64,000 bases of DNA from assembly GCF_036010665.1 (NCBI RefSeq), contig NZ_CP108581.1:3701501-3765500 (forward strand), written 5' to 3'. This DNA is from Microbispora sp. NBC_01189. GTDB lineage: Bacteria; Actinomycetota; Actinomycetes; Streptosporangiales; Streptosporangiaceae. A program made the position numbers and the translations under genes. Every line of letters begins with the position of its first letter. Positions within the stretch are counted from its first letter, which is position 1. The notes beneath the pieces are model-generated. The model ran no database searches and was not told the DNA's origin. It saw only the letters and a list, made by a program, of their open reading frames with translations. Below are positions 1 to 7,694 of the stretch, in pieces.

Positions 1-254
1 CGGCGCTGCGGGCCGTCTTCGCGCCGCTCGGCCGGATGGCGCTGACCAACTACCTGACCGCGACCGTCCTCGTCCTGCTGGCCGCCCGCCTCTGCGGGTG
101 CTCGCCGGAGGCCTGGTCCTCGGCGAGGGTGGCACTGACCTCGGCCGGCATCCTCGCCGTCCAGTGGCTGTGGTCCGTGCTCTGGCTGCGCGCGCACCGG
201 TACGGACCGCTGGAGTGGCTGTGGCGGTGGGCCACCTGGGGCCGCCGGCCCTGA
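1..254 (+). CDS. DUF418-type membrane protein, C-terminal fragment
   Basis: The window opens inside this gene; the reading frame is open from base 3 and ends at a TGA at 252-254. The visible 83 residues begin [18 protein letters not shown], contain two hydrophobic segments and finish [17 protein letters not shown]. That ending, Tyr-Gly-Pro-Leu-Glu-Trp-Leu-Trp-Arg, is characteristic of the C-terminus of DUF418 (YeiB-like) polytopic membrane proteins, whose function is unknown and is thought to be transport-related. The N-terminal part lies upstream of the window. It converges on the LacI-type gene that follows. The family call rests on recalled C-terminal motifs only. Confidence 0.7.
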   Translation, partial: ALRAVFAPLGRMALTNYLTATVLVLLAARLCGCSPEAWSSARVALTSAGILAVQWLWSVLWLRAHRYGPLEWLWRWATWGRRP

Positions 255-273
255 ACGCGGTCAGGCACGGCTA

Positions 274-1308
274 TCAAACACGGGGTGGCGCGGTGCTCTC
301 CCGTACGACGAGGGTGGTGGCGAGCTCGACGCGGTGCTGTTCGAGCGGCTCGCCGTCGGCGAGCGTGAGGACCATCCGCGCGGCGGTGGCCCCCATCTGC
401 ACGAGCGGCTGCCGTACGGTCGTCATGGGCGGCCCGGCCCACTGGGTGAACGACAGGTCGTCGAACCCGATCACGCTGAGGTCTTCCGGGACGCGCAGCC
501 CGGCCCGCCTGGCGGCCTCGTAGACGCCGAGCGCCTGCAGGTCGTTTGAGCAGAAGACGGCGGTCGGCGGGTCGGGCAGGCGCAGCAGCTCGGCGCCGTC
601 GCGTAACCCGCCCTCCACGTAGAGGGTGCTGATCCTCAGGAGGGCGGGGTCCACGTACACGCCCGCCGCGTCCATCGCGGCCCGGAAGCCGTCGAGCCGG
701 GCCCGGCAGCACGGCCACTGGGTGGGCCCGCTCAGCATGGCGATCCGGTGATGGCCCAGGTCGAGCAGGTGCCGAGTGGCGGCCATCCCGCCGCTCCAGT
801 TGGTGGCCCCGACGGACGGCGTCTGGTGCAGCGGCTCGCCGGTCGGGTCCAGCACGACCAGGGGGATCGAACGGGTGGCGAGCTGGGACTGCTGCTGCAC
901 GGTGAGCTCGGAGAAGACCGCCACGACCCCGGTGGGACGGCGGGCGAGCACCTGTTCGGTCCAGGCCCTGCCGGGGGTGAGCCTGCCCTGCATCTCGGTC
1001 AGCACCACGGCCAGCCCGCGCTCCCGCGCGACCTGCTCGACGCCCTGGATGATCTCCAGTGCCCACAGGCTCTCCAGGGCGTGGAAGACCAGTTCCAGGA
1101 TCGCGGCCGGCTCGCTGTCGCGCCGCCGGTAGCCGTGCTCCCGCAGCACCGCCTCCACCCGCTGCCGGGTGGCCAGGGCGACCCCGGCCTGCCCGTTGAG
1201 CACCCTCGACACGGTCGGCGGAGACACTCCCGCCAGATTGGCGATCTCGGCCAGAGTCGGCCGGTGCCGGGGAAGCTCCCCGCCGGGGGCCCGGTCGGTC
1301 GCGGTCAC
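274..1308 (-). CDS. LacI-family transcriptional regulator
   Basis: The 344-residue protein has the normal LacI length and layout. A helix-turn-helix with hinge helix covers residues 18-65 (TLAEIANLAGVSPPTVSRVL), followed by a periplasmic-binding-protein-like effector domain to the C-terminus containing FCSNDLQALGVYEAARRAG and DLSVIGFDDLSF, the usual signature of the sugar-sensing fold. It starts at GTG 1308 with no strong Shine-Dalgarno; CATACT lies just upstream, so a leaderless transcript is possible. LacI proteins are cytoplasmic repressors that release DNA on binding a sugar. No sugar genes adjoin it in the window, so its target and ligand are unknown. It is divergent from the phosphoribosyltransferase gene. 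Confidence 0.9.
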   Translation of the reverse strand: MTATDRAPGGELPRHRPTLAEIANLAGVSPPTVSRVLNGQAGVALATRQRVEAVLREHGYRRRDSEPAAILELVFHALESLWALEIIQGVEQVARERGLAVVLTEMQGRLTPGRAWTEQVLARRPTGVVAVFSELTVQQQSQLATRSIPLVVLDPTGEPLHQTPSVGATNWSGGMAATRHLLDLGHHRIAMLSGPTQWPCCRARLDGFRAAMDAAGVYVDPALLRISTLYVEGGLRDGAELLRLPDPPTAVFCSNDLQALGVYEAARRAGLRVPEDLSVIGFDDLSFTQWAGPPMTTVRQPLVQMGATAARMVLTLADGEPLEQHRVELATTLVVRESTAPPRV

Positions 1309-1399
1309 CGCCCTAGTATGCAGGACAGGCGATCAGGACTCACCCGCGACTCTCCCCGCCCGTCGTGGCCGCGTACCGTCGGTTTTGGGGGTGAATGTC

Positions 1400-2041
1400 G
1401 TGTTTGTGGATCGTCGTGACGCCGGGCTCCTCCTCGGCGAGCGCCTGCGTGACCTCCGTGACGCTCAGGACGGTGTGGGTGAGGTGGTCGTCGTCGGGCT
1501 GCCCCGCGGTGGGGTGCCCGTGGCGTTCCAGGTCGCCCGGGCCCTCGACGCCCCCCTGGACGTGATCCTCGTCCGCAAGCTGGGCGTGCCGTACCAGCCC
1601 GAGCTGGGGTTCGGCGCCATCGGCGAGGGCGGCGTGCGGGTGGTCAACCCCGACGTCGTACGGCTCGCCCGGCTCAGCGACGACGAGATGGCCGCCGTGG
1701 AACGCCGGGAGCGGGCCGAGCTGGAGCGCCGCGCCCGCCAGTTCCGCGGCGCCCGCGAGCCCGTCGACCTGGCCGGCCGTACGGTGATCGTGGTGGACGA
1801 CGGGATCGCGACGGGCGGGACGGCCCGCGCCGCCTGTCAGGTCGCCCGCGCGCACGGCGCGTCCCGGGTGGTGCTGGCGGTGCCGGTGGGCGCGCCCGAG
1901 ACGATCGCGAGCCTGCGCGGGGACGCCGACGAGATCGTCTGCCTGGACACCCCGGACCACTTCTACGCCATCGGCGCGTGGTACGAGGACTTCACCCAGA
2001 CGAGCGACGAGGACGTCATGGAATGCCTTCACCGGGCCTAG
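1400..2041 (+). CDS. Phosphoribosyltransferase-domain protein
   Basis: About 213 residues. The PRPP-binding loop is clear at roughly residue 129 (VIVVDDGIATGGTA), and the N-terminal half has VVVGLPRGGVPVA and RKLGVPYQPELGFGAIGEGG, typical of the stress-associated PRTase group (Rv0571c-like) rather than a dedicated purine salvage enzyme. GTG 1400 is preferred because a GGGGG run lies about 8 nt upstream; an in-frame GTG at 1391 sits directly on that run. The true substrate is not predictable. In mycobacteria a member of this group belongs to the DosR dormancy regulon, and the neighbours here (CBS protein, DUF1918 protein) fit a similar setting, which is inference. Confidence 0.85.
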   Translation: MFVDRRDAGLLLGERLRDLRDAQDGVGEVVVVGLPRGGVPVAFQVARALDAPLDVILVRKLGVPYQPELGFGAIGEGGVRVVNPDVVRLARLSDDEMAAVERRERAELERRARQFRGAREPVDLAGRTVIVVDDGIATGGTARAACQVARAHGASRVVLAVPVGAPETIASLRGDADEIVCLDTPDHFYAIGAWYEDFTQTSDEDVMECLHRA

Positions 2042-2063
2042 CGCCCTCATGGGCTCAGTGCTC

Positions 2064-2282
2064 TCACGGGCTTTCCGGGCGCCACTCCAGGTAGTGCTCG
2101 ATCCGGGCGTCGGGGCCCGGGTAGAAGCACGGTGTCTCTCGTTCCTCGTCCAGCCAGCGCACGAGGTAGGGCGGCGAGCCGTCGGTGTGGTAAAGCGCCA
2201 CCACGATCCCCACGCGGCCCGTCACGCCCCGTTGGACGCTCTCGACGACCAGCCGGTCGCCGACCGCCGCCTTCATGCTCAT
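2064..2282 (-). CDS. DUF1918-domain small protein
   Basis: The 72-residue product begins MSMKAAVGDRLVVES and contains PPYLVRWLDEERETPCFYPGPDARIEHY, the conserved core of DUF1918, a small beta-barrel (SH3-like) domain common in actinobacteria and of unknown function. Its ATG overlaps the stop of the upstream fructose-bisphosphatase gene by one base (TGATG), so the two are probably co-translated. An internal ATG at 2276 is the alternative start. Confidence 0.85.
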   Translation of the reverse strand: MSMKAAVGDRLVVESVQRGVTGRVGIVVALYHTDGSPPYLVRWLDEERETPCFYPGPDARIEHYLEWRPESP

Positions 2283-3403
2283 CACAACCCCGCCGGTGTG
2301 GCGACCTCGGTCGTGATCGGCGTCCAGCGGTGCGCCAGACGCTTGGTGAGAGAGGCCATCGTGGTGTATTCCAGGTCTTCCAGCGGCAGCCGGTGCGGCT
2401 CGAAGGGGCCGTGGCGGCGCAGGTAGTCCATCACCTCGTTCGCCTGCCGTCGCGCGCCGTCGAAGGCCGGGTCGTCGAACATGTCGCGCGGGCCTACCAG
2501 CCTGCCGTCCTTGATCTGGAAGCCCAGTGCGACCACCCGGGGCGGGCCGTCGAAGCGGGACGGGTGCGCCTGCCCGACGGGCACCGGCATGATCGGCGCG
2601 TGGTGCGAGCCGCGCATGCACCCCGCCACCGAGTACGCGAAGGCGAACGGCTCCAGCGCCTCGCCGACGGCCGGCAGGCCCGACTGGCAACGTACGATCA
2701 TGACCGGATCGTCCTTGCCGACGTACCTCCCGGCGATCAGCGACAGCCGCTGGGTGCTGGTCGCCGCGGCGGTGATGCCCAGCGTCTTGGACCGTACGCC
2801 GTGGACCACGTAGCGGGCCGGGGCGCCGATGTACATGAGCATGTCGTACAGGTCGGCCGGGCAGTCGAAGACGATGCGGCGGTCCTCGTACAGGTCGAAG
2901 ACTTCGAACGCGAACCCGGCGTGCATCTTCTCGTCGATCACCAGGCCGGCGGTGTTGGACGGGTCGGCGAACATCTTGTAGAGCGGCAGGTTCCACGCGC
3001 CCGGCTCGGTCTTGTCCGCGAGGAAGCACAGCACGGGCTCGGACGGCCGCTCCTCGAACTCCAGCTCCGCGTAGCCCGGGCCCATGCCGCGCAGGTTGCC
3101 GGAGAAGGCGTCCGACAGCAGGTCCTGCCCGGCGCCGTACAGACCGAGATCCTTGGCGATGTGGGTGGTCGCCTGGAAGGTGTCCCACGCGAAGGAGTGG
3201 ATCAGCCCCGCCTCCGGGCCGTAGGTGTGGGTCATGATGAGCGAGATGTCGTCGCCGCAACTCTCGACACAGCCGTCGACGAGCAACCCGGAGGACTTCG
3301 CCCGCTCGATCTCCCGCCTGGCCTCGGCGACCAACCGGGGATGCACGGCGGAGTGGCCGACGAATCCTCCGGTGTCGGCCTTGATGACGCTCAGCGTGAT
3401 CAT
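2282..3403 (-). CDS. fbp: Fructose-1,6-bisphosphate aldolase/phosphatase (class V FBPase)
   Basis: The roughly 373-residue protein matches the archaeal-type bifunctional FBP aldolase/phosphatase in length and motifs: ITLSVIKADTGGFVGHSAVHP at the N-terminus, the metal-ligand stretch SCGDDISLIMTHTYG, and YDMLMYIGAPARYVVHGVRSK in the middle. This cytoplasmic Mg-dependent enzyme condenses dihydroxyacetone phosphate with glyceraldehyde-3-phosphate and dephosphorylates the product to fructose-6-phosphate, driving gluconeogenesis. ATG 3403 is chosen because AGAGG lies 8 nt upstream; an ATG at 3409 lies too close to it. It forms a coupled pair with the DUF1918 gene. This class is usual in archaea and deep-branching bacteria, and patchy in actinobacteria. 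Confidence 0.9.
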   Translation of the reverse strand: MITLSVIKADTGGFVGHSAVHPRLVAEARREIERAKSSGLLVDGCVESCGDDISLIMTHTYGPEAGLIHSFAWDTFQATTHIAKDLGLYGAGQDLLSDAFSGNLRGMGPGYAELEFEERPSEPVLCFLADKTEPGAWNLPLYKMFADPSNTAGLVIDEKMHAGFAFEVFDLYEDRRIVFDCPADLYDMLMYIGAPARYVVHGVRSKTLGITAAATSTQRLSLIAGRYVGKDDPVMIVRCQSGLPAVGEALEPFAFAYSVAGCMRGSHHAPIMPVPVGQAHPSRFDGPPRVVALGFQIKDGRLVGPRDMFDDPAFDGARRQANEVMDYLRRHGPFEPHRLPLEDLEYTTMASLTKRLAHRWTPITTEVATPAGL

Positions 3404-3474
3404 GGTCATCACCTCTAAATACACACTTATCCGGATTTTTGGGAAGAAAAAGAGCACTAGGTCACAAATAGGGC

Positions 3475-3490
3475 GGGACTTCTGTACGGC
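3475..3490. promoter_or_regulatory. Possible DosR/OsdR-like half-palindrome
   Basis: The AT-richer divergent region 3404-3545 between the FBPase and CBS genes contains GGGACTTCTGTACGGC. It resembles a degraded DevR/DosR box (GGGACT, three bases, GTCCC). The match is partial and was found by eye, so it is a weak call. A promoter for the CBS gene must lie in this stretch. Confidence 0.25.
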
Positions 3491-3545
3491 GGGTAGGAGT
3501 GAGCTGAAGACAGGGCCCTGGGCGGGCGCGGGGGGAGTGCCGGCC

Positions 3546-3977
3546 ATGAAGATCAGAGATGTGATGTCCACGCCCGTGGTGGTCGTCCCGCCGGTCACCC
3601 CGGTGCGGGACGTCGCTCGGCACATGGACTATTCGGGCGTCGGATGCGTCGTCGTCTCGGAGGGACAGGGCGTCCTGGGCGTCGTGACCGACCGCGACCT
3701 CACCCTTCGGGTGCTCGCCCGAGGCGGGGACGGGGACGCACCCGTCGGCCAGGTGATGTCGGAGCGTCCCGTCGTGCTGCGGCCCGGCGACGAGGTGGAG
3801 GTGGCGTTCGACACGTTCCGCCGTCACTCCTTCCGCAGGCTGCCGGTGGCGGACGAGGAGGGGGTGGTCGGCATGCTGACCCTCGACGACCTGCTCCTCC
3901 AGATGCACCAGCTCACCGCCGACCTGCTCACGCCCGTGGTCAAGGAGATCAGCGAACCGCAGCGGCAGAGCGACTAG
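3546..3977 (+). CDS. CBS-domain pair protein
   Basis: The 143-residue protein consists of two CBS repeats: residues 1-60 (MKIRDVMSTPVVVVPPVTPVRDVA, ending VLGVVTDRDLTLRVL) and 70-125 (VGQVMSERPVVLRPGDEVEVA, ending VVGMLTLDDLLLQM). CBS pairs bind adenosine nucleotides and act as energy sensors. Stand-alone pairs of this size are often hypoxia- or stress-induced in actinobacteria (for example Hrp1). It is the first gene on this strand after a divergent promoter region shared with the FBPase. No catalytic domain is attached. Confidence 0.9.
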   Translation: MKIRDVMSTPVVVVPPVTPVRDVARHMDYSGVGCVVVSEGQGVLGVVTDRDLTLRVLARGGDGDAPVGQVMSERPVVLRPGDEVEVAFDTFRRHSFRRLPVADEEGVVGMLTLDDLLLQMHQLTADLLTPVVKEISEPQRQSD

Positions 3978-4075
3978 ATGTCCGCCCTTCACCTGCCTGT
4001 CCCGCGGCTTGCGCTGCTCGCTCTGCGGATCGTGGCGGAGCTCGCTCCGCTCGGCCGGGATCGCGCCGGCTCGGC

Positions 4076-4972
4076 GTGAACCCGGGATGGGCGTGGTTTT
4101 CGGCCGGGCGGTGGCCGTCGGTCATCCGGCGGGTGCGGGAGGAGGCGTCCCGCGAGCGCCTGTCCCTGCTGGCCGCCGGCATCGCCTTCTGGGGAACGCT
4201 GTCGATCTTCCCGATGCTGCTGGTCGTGGTGGCGGTCTACGGGCTGGTGGCCGACCCCCGGCAGGTGGCCGGGCAACTGGCGTCGTTCACCCGGCCGCTG
4301 CCCCCGGACGTCGCCCGGCTGATCGTCTCCCAGCTCACCAACGCGGTGCGCGCCGGGCACCGGGGTCTCGGCGCGCCCCTGGCACTCAGCCTGGTCGCGC
4401 TGCTGTGGGCCTCGTCCCGTGCCGTCCAGGCGCTCGTCCGGGCCGTCGACGCGGTCTACGGCGGCCGGCGGGACCGCGGCTTCCTCCGTACCCGGCTGAC
4501 GGCCCTGCTGCTCACGGTCGCCGCCATCGCGGGGACCTCCGTACTGCTGGCGCTCGTGGCGGCGTTCCCGGTGGTGCTGGGTCATTTGGGGCTCGGCGCG
4601 GCGGCCCGCGCGGCCGTCTCGGCCGGGCGCTGGGTGATGCTCGTCCTGCTCTTCGGCGCGGGGCTGGCGTTGCTCTACCGGTACGTCCCCGGCGCCCCGC
4701 TGGAACCCGGGTGGCGGTCGGTCGGGTGGGGCCTGGGACTCGCCATACCGGCCCTGCTGCTGGTCTCGGTGGGCCTGTCGGTCTTCGTCAGCGGCTTCGG
4801 CCGCTTCGACCAGACGTACGGCGCCCTGGGCGCGGTGGTCGTGCTCATGCTCTGGCTGTATCTCTCCTCGCTGGTCGTGCTGTTCGGTGCGGAGATCAAC
4901 GGCGCGGTCGAACGCCAGGCGCGAGAGGCGGATGCCACGCGTGCCGCCGGACCGCCCCTTGACCGTCCCTGA
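4076..4972 (+). CDS. YihY/BrkB-family inner membrane protein
   Basis: From GTG 4076 the product is 298 residues. It begins with the family motif RERLSLLAAGIAFWGTLSIFP and has about six transmembrane segments, ending with FDQTYGALGAVVVLMLWLYLSS and VVLFGAEINGAVER, the strongest signature of YihY/UPF0761 (BrkB) proteins. The old annotation as ribonuclease BN is wrong for this family; the function is an unknown membrane role. The start is uncertain: the open frame continues upstream, but those residues look non-coding, and an in-frame GTG at 4133 would cut just before the first conserved motif. Confidence 0.85.
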   Translation: MNPGWAWFSAGRWPSVIRRVREEASRERLSLLAAGIAFWGTLSIFPMLLVVVAVYGLVADPRQVAGQLASFTRPLPPDVARLIVSQLTNAVRAGHRGLGAPLALSLVALLWASSRAVQALVRAVDAVYGGRRDRGFLRTRLTALLLTVAAIAGTSVLLALVAAFPVVLGHLGLGAAARAAVSAGRWVMLVLLFGAGLALLYRYVPGAPLEPGWRSVGWGLGLAIPALLLVSVGLSVFVSGFGRFDQTYGALGAVVVLMLWLYLSSLVVLFGAEINGAVERQAREADATRAAGPPLDRP

Positions 4973-5008
4973 CCCGCCGGGACGAGGGGGCGCTGCACGG
5001 CATTTGTC

Positions 5009-5020
5009 ACGATAAATCGT
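5009..5020. promoter_or_regulatory. Small inverted repeat upstream of the AI-2E exporter
   Basis: ACGAT-AA-ATCGT lies 25 nt before the GTG start in an AT-rich patch. The core CGATAAATCG resembles PadR-type operators (CGATATATCG). It could be an operator or part of the promoter; only the symmetry is seen. Confidence 0.3.
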
Positions 5021-5044
5021 AGATTGTTTGGGCAGTAGGGAGGC

Positions 5045-6442
5045 GTGTCCGACACCGGTCGTTCCCCAGACAGCGGTATCTCCAGCGGCATCTCCAGCGT
5101 CTTCCCCTCACTCCCGGGTCAAAGTGAAGGGACACTGGAGCCGGCCGGCTCTCCGACCTCTTCCGTCCGGCCGTTCCCCGACCGGCCCGTGCTCGGCACG
5201 GATGCTGACACGGATGTCGGCACGGATGTCGGCACGGATGTCGGCACGGATGTCGGCACGGGTGGCGGGACCGGCGGCGAGACGGCCCGGGACACGCGTG
5301 CCGGCGTCGCCACGGACACGCCCACAGAGGACAGCGCGGGTGACAGCGCAGGCGACAGCGCGGGTGACGGGGTCGCGATGACGCCCCTCGACCGGCCGTT
5401 CGGCATGCCCGGGCGCCCGCTGCGGAGCAACCCGTTCATGTTCGGCCTGACCGGCGCCCTCGGGGTGCTCACCGCCTGGCTGCTGGTGCAGGCGATCGCC
5501 AGCGCGGGTTCGGCGCTCGTGCTGATCGTGGTCTCGTTGTTCCTGGCCATCGGCCTCAATCCCGCGGTCGAGGCCCTCCAGCGCCGGAACCTGTCCCGCC
5601 GCCTCGCGATCACGATCGTGTTCGGGTCGGTGATCGCGTTCTTCGTCGCCTTCGGCCTCGCGGTCGTGCCGCCGCTGACCGAGCAGACCACCGGGTTCTT
5701 CGGCCACCTGCCGGAGTACGTGCAGCAACTGCAGAACCACCCGCTGATCCGCTCGGTGGACGAGCGCTACCAGGTCCTGGAAAAACTTCAGCAGTACGTG
5801 ACCGGCGACAAGCTGGCCACCCAGATGTTCGGCGGTCTCCTCGGCGTGGCGAGCGTCCTGATCAGTGCGCTGTTCAGCGGGTTCACCTTGCTCATACTGA
5901 CGCTCTACTTCCTCGGGTGCCTCAACTCCATCAAGGAGACGGCCTACCGGTTCGTGCCGCGCTCGCGCCGTACGCGGGTCCGGCTGCTCGGCGACGAGAT
6001 CATCAACCAGATCGGCGGCTACGTCGCCGGAAACCTGATCATCTCGTTGATCGCCGGAGTGGTGACCTTCCTGTTCCTGTCCATGCTGAAGGTGCCGTAC
6101 GCGCTGGCGCTGGCCATCTTCGTCGCGGTCACCGACCTGATCCCGCTGGCCGGCGCGGTCATCGGCGCGGTGGTGGCCTCGGGGGTGGGCTTTCTCGTGT
6201 CGGTCCAGGTAGGCGTCGCCTGCACCGTGTTCTTCATCATCTACCAGCAGGTGGAGAACTACTGGATCTCCCCGAAGGTGTTCAAGTCGTCGGTCGACGT
6301 ACCGCCCGTGGCGACCATCGTCGGGGCGCTGCTCGGCGGCGCGTTACTCGGCATCGTCGGCGCGCTGCTCGGAATCCCCCTGGCGGCCGCCCTGCTCCTG
6401 ATCGCCCGCGAGGTCGTGCTGCCCCGCCAGGATCGGCTGTAG
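5045..6442 (+). CDS. AI-2E family transporter (PerM-like)
   Basis: 465 residues from GTG 5045. The C-terminal 335 residues form the eight-helix AI-2E/PerM fold: LIVVSLFLAIGLNPAVEALQRR near the start, then the VGALLGGALLGIVGALLGIPLAAA segment typical of the last helices. The family exports small molecules or ions; only some members handle autoinducer-2. The first 120 residues are an unusual cytoplasmic, Asp/Thr/Gly/Ser-rich extension made of tandem repeats: four copies of a 12-bp unit coding GTDV (5216-5260), then three copies of SAGD. The extension is not part of the family domain and looks disordered. Its real start could be further in, for example near MTPLDRPF. Confidence 0.85.
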   Translation: MSDTGRSPDSGISSGISSVFPSLPGQSEGTLEPAGSPTSSVRPFPDRPVLGTDADTDVGTDVGTDVGTDVGTGGGTGGETARDTRAGVATDTPTEDSAGDSAGDSAGDGVAMTPLDRPFGMPGRPLRSNPFMFGLTGALGVLTAWLLVQAIASAGSALVLIVVSLFLAIGLNPAVEALQRRNLSRRLAITIVFGSVIAFFVAFGLAVVPPLTEQTTGFFGHLPEYVQQLQNHPLIRSVDERYQVLEKLQQYVTGDKLATQMFGGLLGVASVLISALFSGFTLLILTLYFLGCLNSIKETAYRFVPRSRRTRVRLLGDEIINQIGGYVAGNLIISLIAGVVTFLFLSMLKVPYALALAIFVAVTDLIPLAGAVIGAVVASGVGFLVSVQVGVACTVFFIIYQQVENYWISPKVFKSSVDVPPVATIVGALLGGALLGIVGALLGIPLAAALLLIAREVVLPRQDRL

Positions 6443-6734
6443 CGACTCATAGCTGCTTCGTCTCCGCTTCATGCCTGCTCCTTCATGCCTGTTCCGAACG
6501 GCGCACGCGCTCGGGGCGATGAACACGTACGCTTTCGGCATGGGCACCCTCGGGGCTTTCGCGGCGGTTTTTTCAGGCTGCCGGCGGTGCGCGTCGGCGT
6601 TTGTGAGAAGCGCGCGAACGGCCCGTTTCCGTGGTGCCGTCGCCGCCCCCACATCAGGCCGCGTCCCCCGATGGGTGGAATGGCCGCCGTAGTCCGGAAG
6701 TGGTGTCCGTACGGGCCTCGAAGATCGGAGGGAC
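6443..6734. other. Intergenic stretch without a supported gene
   Basis: 292 bases between the AI-2E exporter and the next gene. I see no convincing coding frame, hairpin or repeat. It should hold the promoter of the gene at 6735. Confidence 0.5.
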
Positions 6735-7454
6735 GTGTATCCGCAGAAGAGAGAGCCGGTCCTGCGGGTTCCCTTTCGGATCGCGGGCCTGTGGATACGC
6801 GTCGTGCTGCTTGTCATCCTGCTCTGGGGCGCTTTTCTGACCGTCCTGAGCATTTTCCCGCGCGAGAGCACGGTCGCCGAGTTCGAGGCTGCGCTGCGCG
6901 CGGATCAGGTCACGTGCGTGATCGTCTTCAATGGCGATCCGGTGCGGTTACGGTGGTCGGCCGGTCCTCTGCTGTGGTACGACGTCGATCGGGTCACGAA
7001 CGCGGCCCGCGTTCGCCGCGATCTTGTGCACGAATCCGAGGTCGCCGATCAGCGCCCGTTGGTCATCTGGCGCTGGACCAGTGACCATGACAACCCGCAC
7101 TACCCGTCGTGGCCCTTCCAGGTGCCGTTCCCCGGCGCGCCCTGGATCGTCGGCAGCGCATGGCTCGCCGCTCTCTTCATCATGCTCGGGGCGGGTCCAC
7201 CCCGCTGGGGCAACAGATGGGCCTGGTTCTGGCTCTTCTGGATGGGCGAGGTGGGCGCGATCCTGTTCCTTCTGCTGGAGCCACGGTCTCTCTGGTACGG
7301 CCTGCAGGCGCAGCAACCGATCCCCCGCCCGATGCGCGGGGGCCACGGCTGCGTGCTGTCCATCTGTCTCAACCTCGTGGGTGCCGGCCTCGCCGCCGTC
7401 GGGATCTCCAGAGCGGTCCAGGCCCTGGCCGATCTTCTGGCCACCTTCCCCTGA
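6735..7454 (+). CDS. Unknown membrane protein
   Basis: 239 residues from a GTG preceded by GGAGGGAC. I do not recognise a family. It has one N-terminal membrane helix (residues 16-38), a soluble extracytoplasmic-looking domain of about 85 residues containing CVIVFNGDPVRLRW and QRPLVIWRWTSDHDNPHY, then three further hydrophobic segments (about 138-155, 163-178, 205-230) and an aromatic-rich loop WGNRWAWFWLFWMGE. It stands alone between the exporter and the HNH gene. Base composition is slightly less GC-rich than its neighbours. Confidence 0.7.
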   Translation: MYPQKREPVLRVPFRIAGLWIRVVLLVILLWGAFLTVLSIFPRESTVAEFEAALRADQVTCVIVFNGDPVRLRWSAGPLLWYDVDRVTNAARVRRDLVHESEVADQRPLVIWRWTSDHDNPHYPSWPFQVPFPGAPWIVGSAWLAALFIMLGAGPPRWGNRWAWFWLFWMGEVGAILFLLLEPRSLWYGLQAQQPIPRPMRGGHGCVLSICLNLVGAGLAAVGISRAVQALADLLATFP

Positions 7455-7694
7455 GCCTGAGTTCGCTGTCTCCTCTCCCGCACTGCCGGTCCCTCATCGC
7501 CGAAGTGTCCTGTCATCCCCCCGTCCAAGATTTTATGCGGGGACATTTGTCTATGTGGGGTGAGGGCACGAATGTCGCATATCTGGCGAATGGGAAATCT
7601 GCCTGTAGCTCCAACAAGTCCTGGCGCGGGGGTGTTCGTGGCTGGCCGGTGTGGAAGAATTAATACAGGCTTTCGAATCGCTTGAGGAGGTGTG

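Noticed and set aside
50-1066. Long minus-strand frame overlapping the DUF418 end and LacI gene
   Set aside because: Arg/Pro/Ala-rich composition typical of shadow frames in GC-rich DNA; the LacI frame explains the region.
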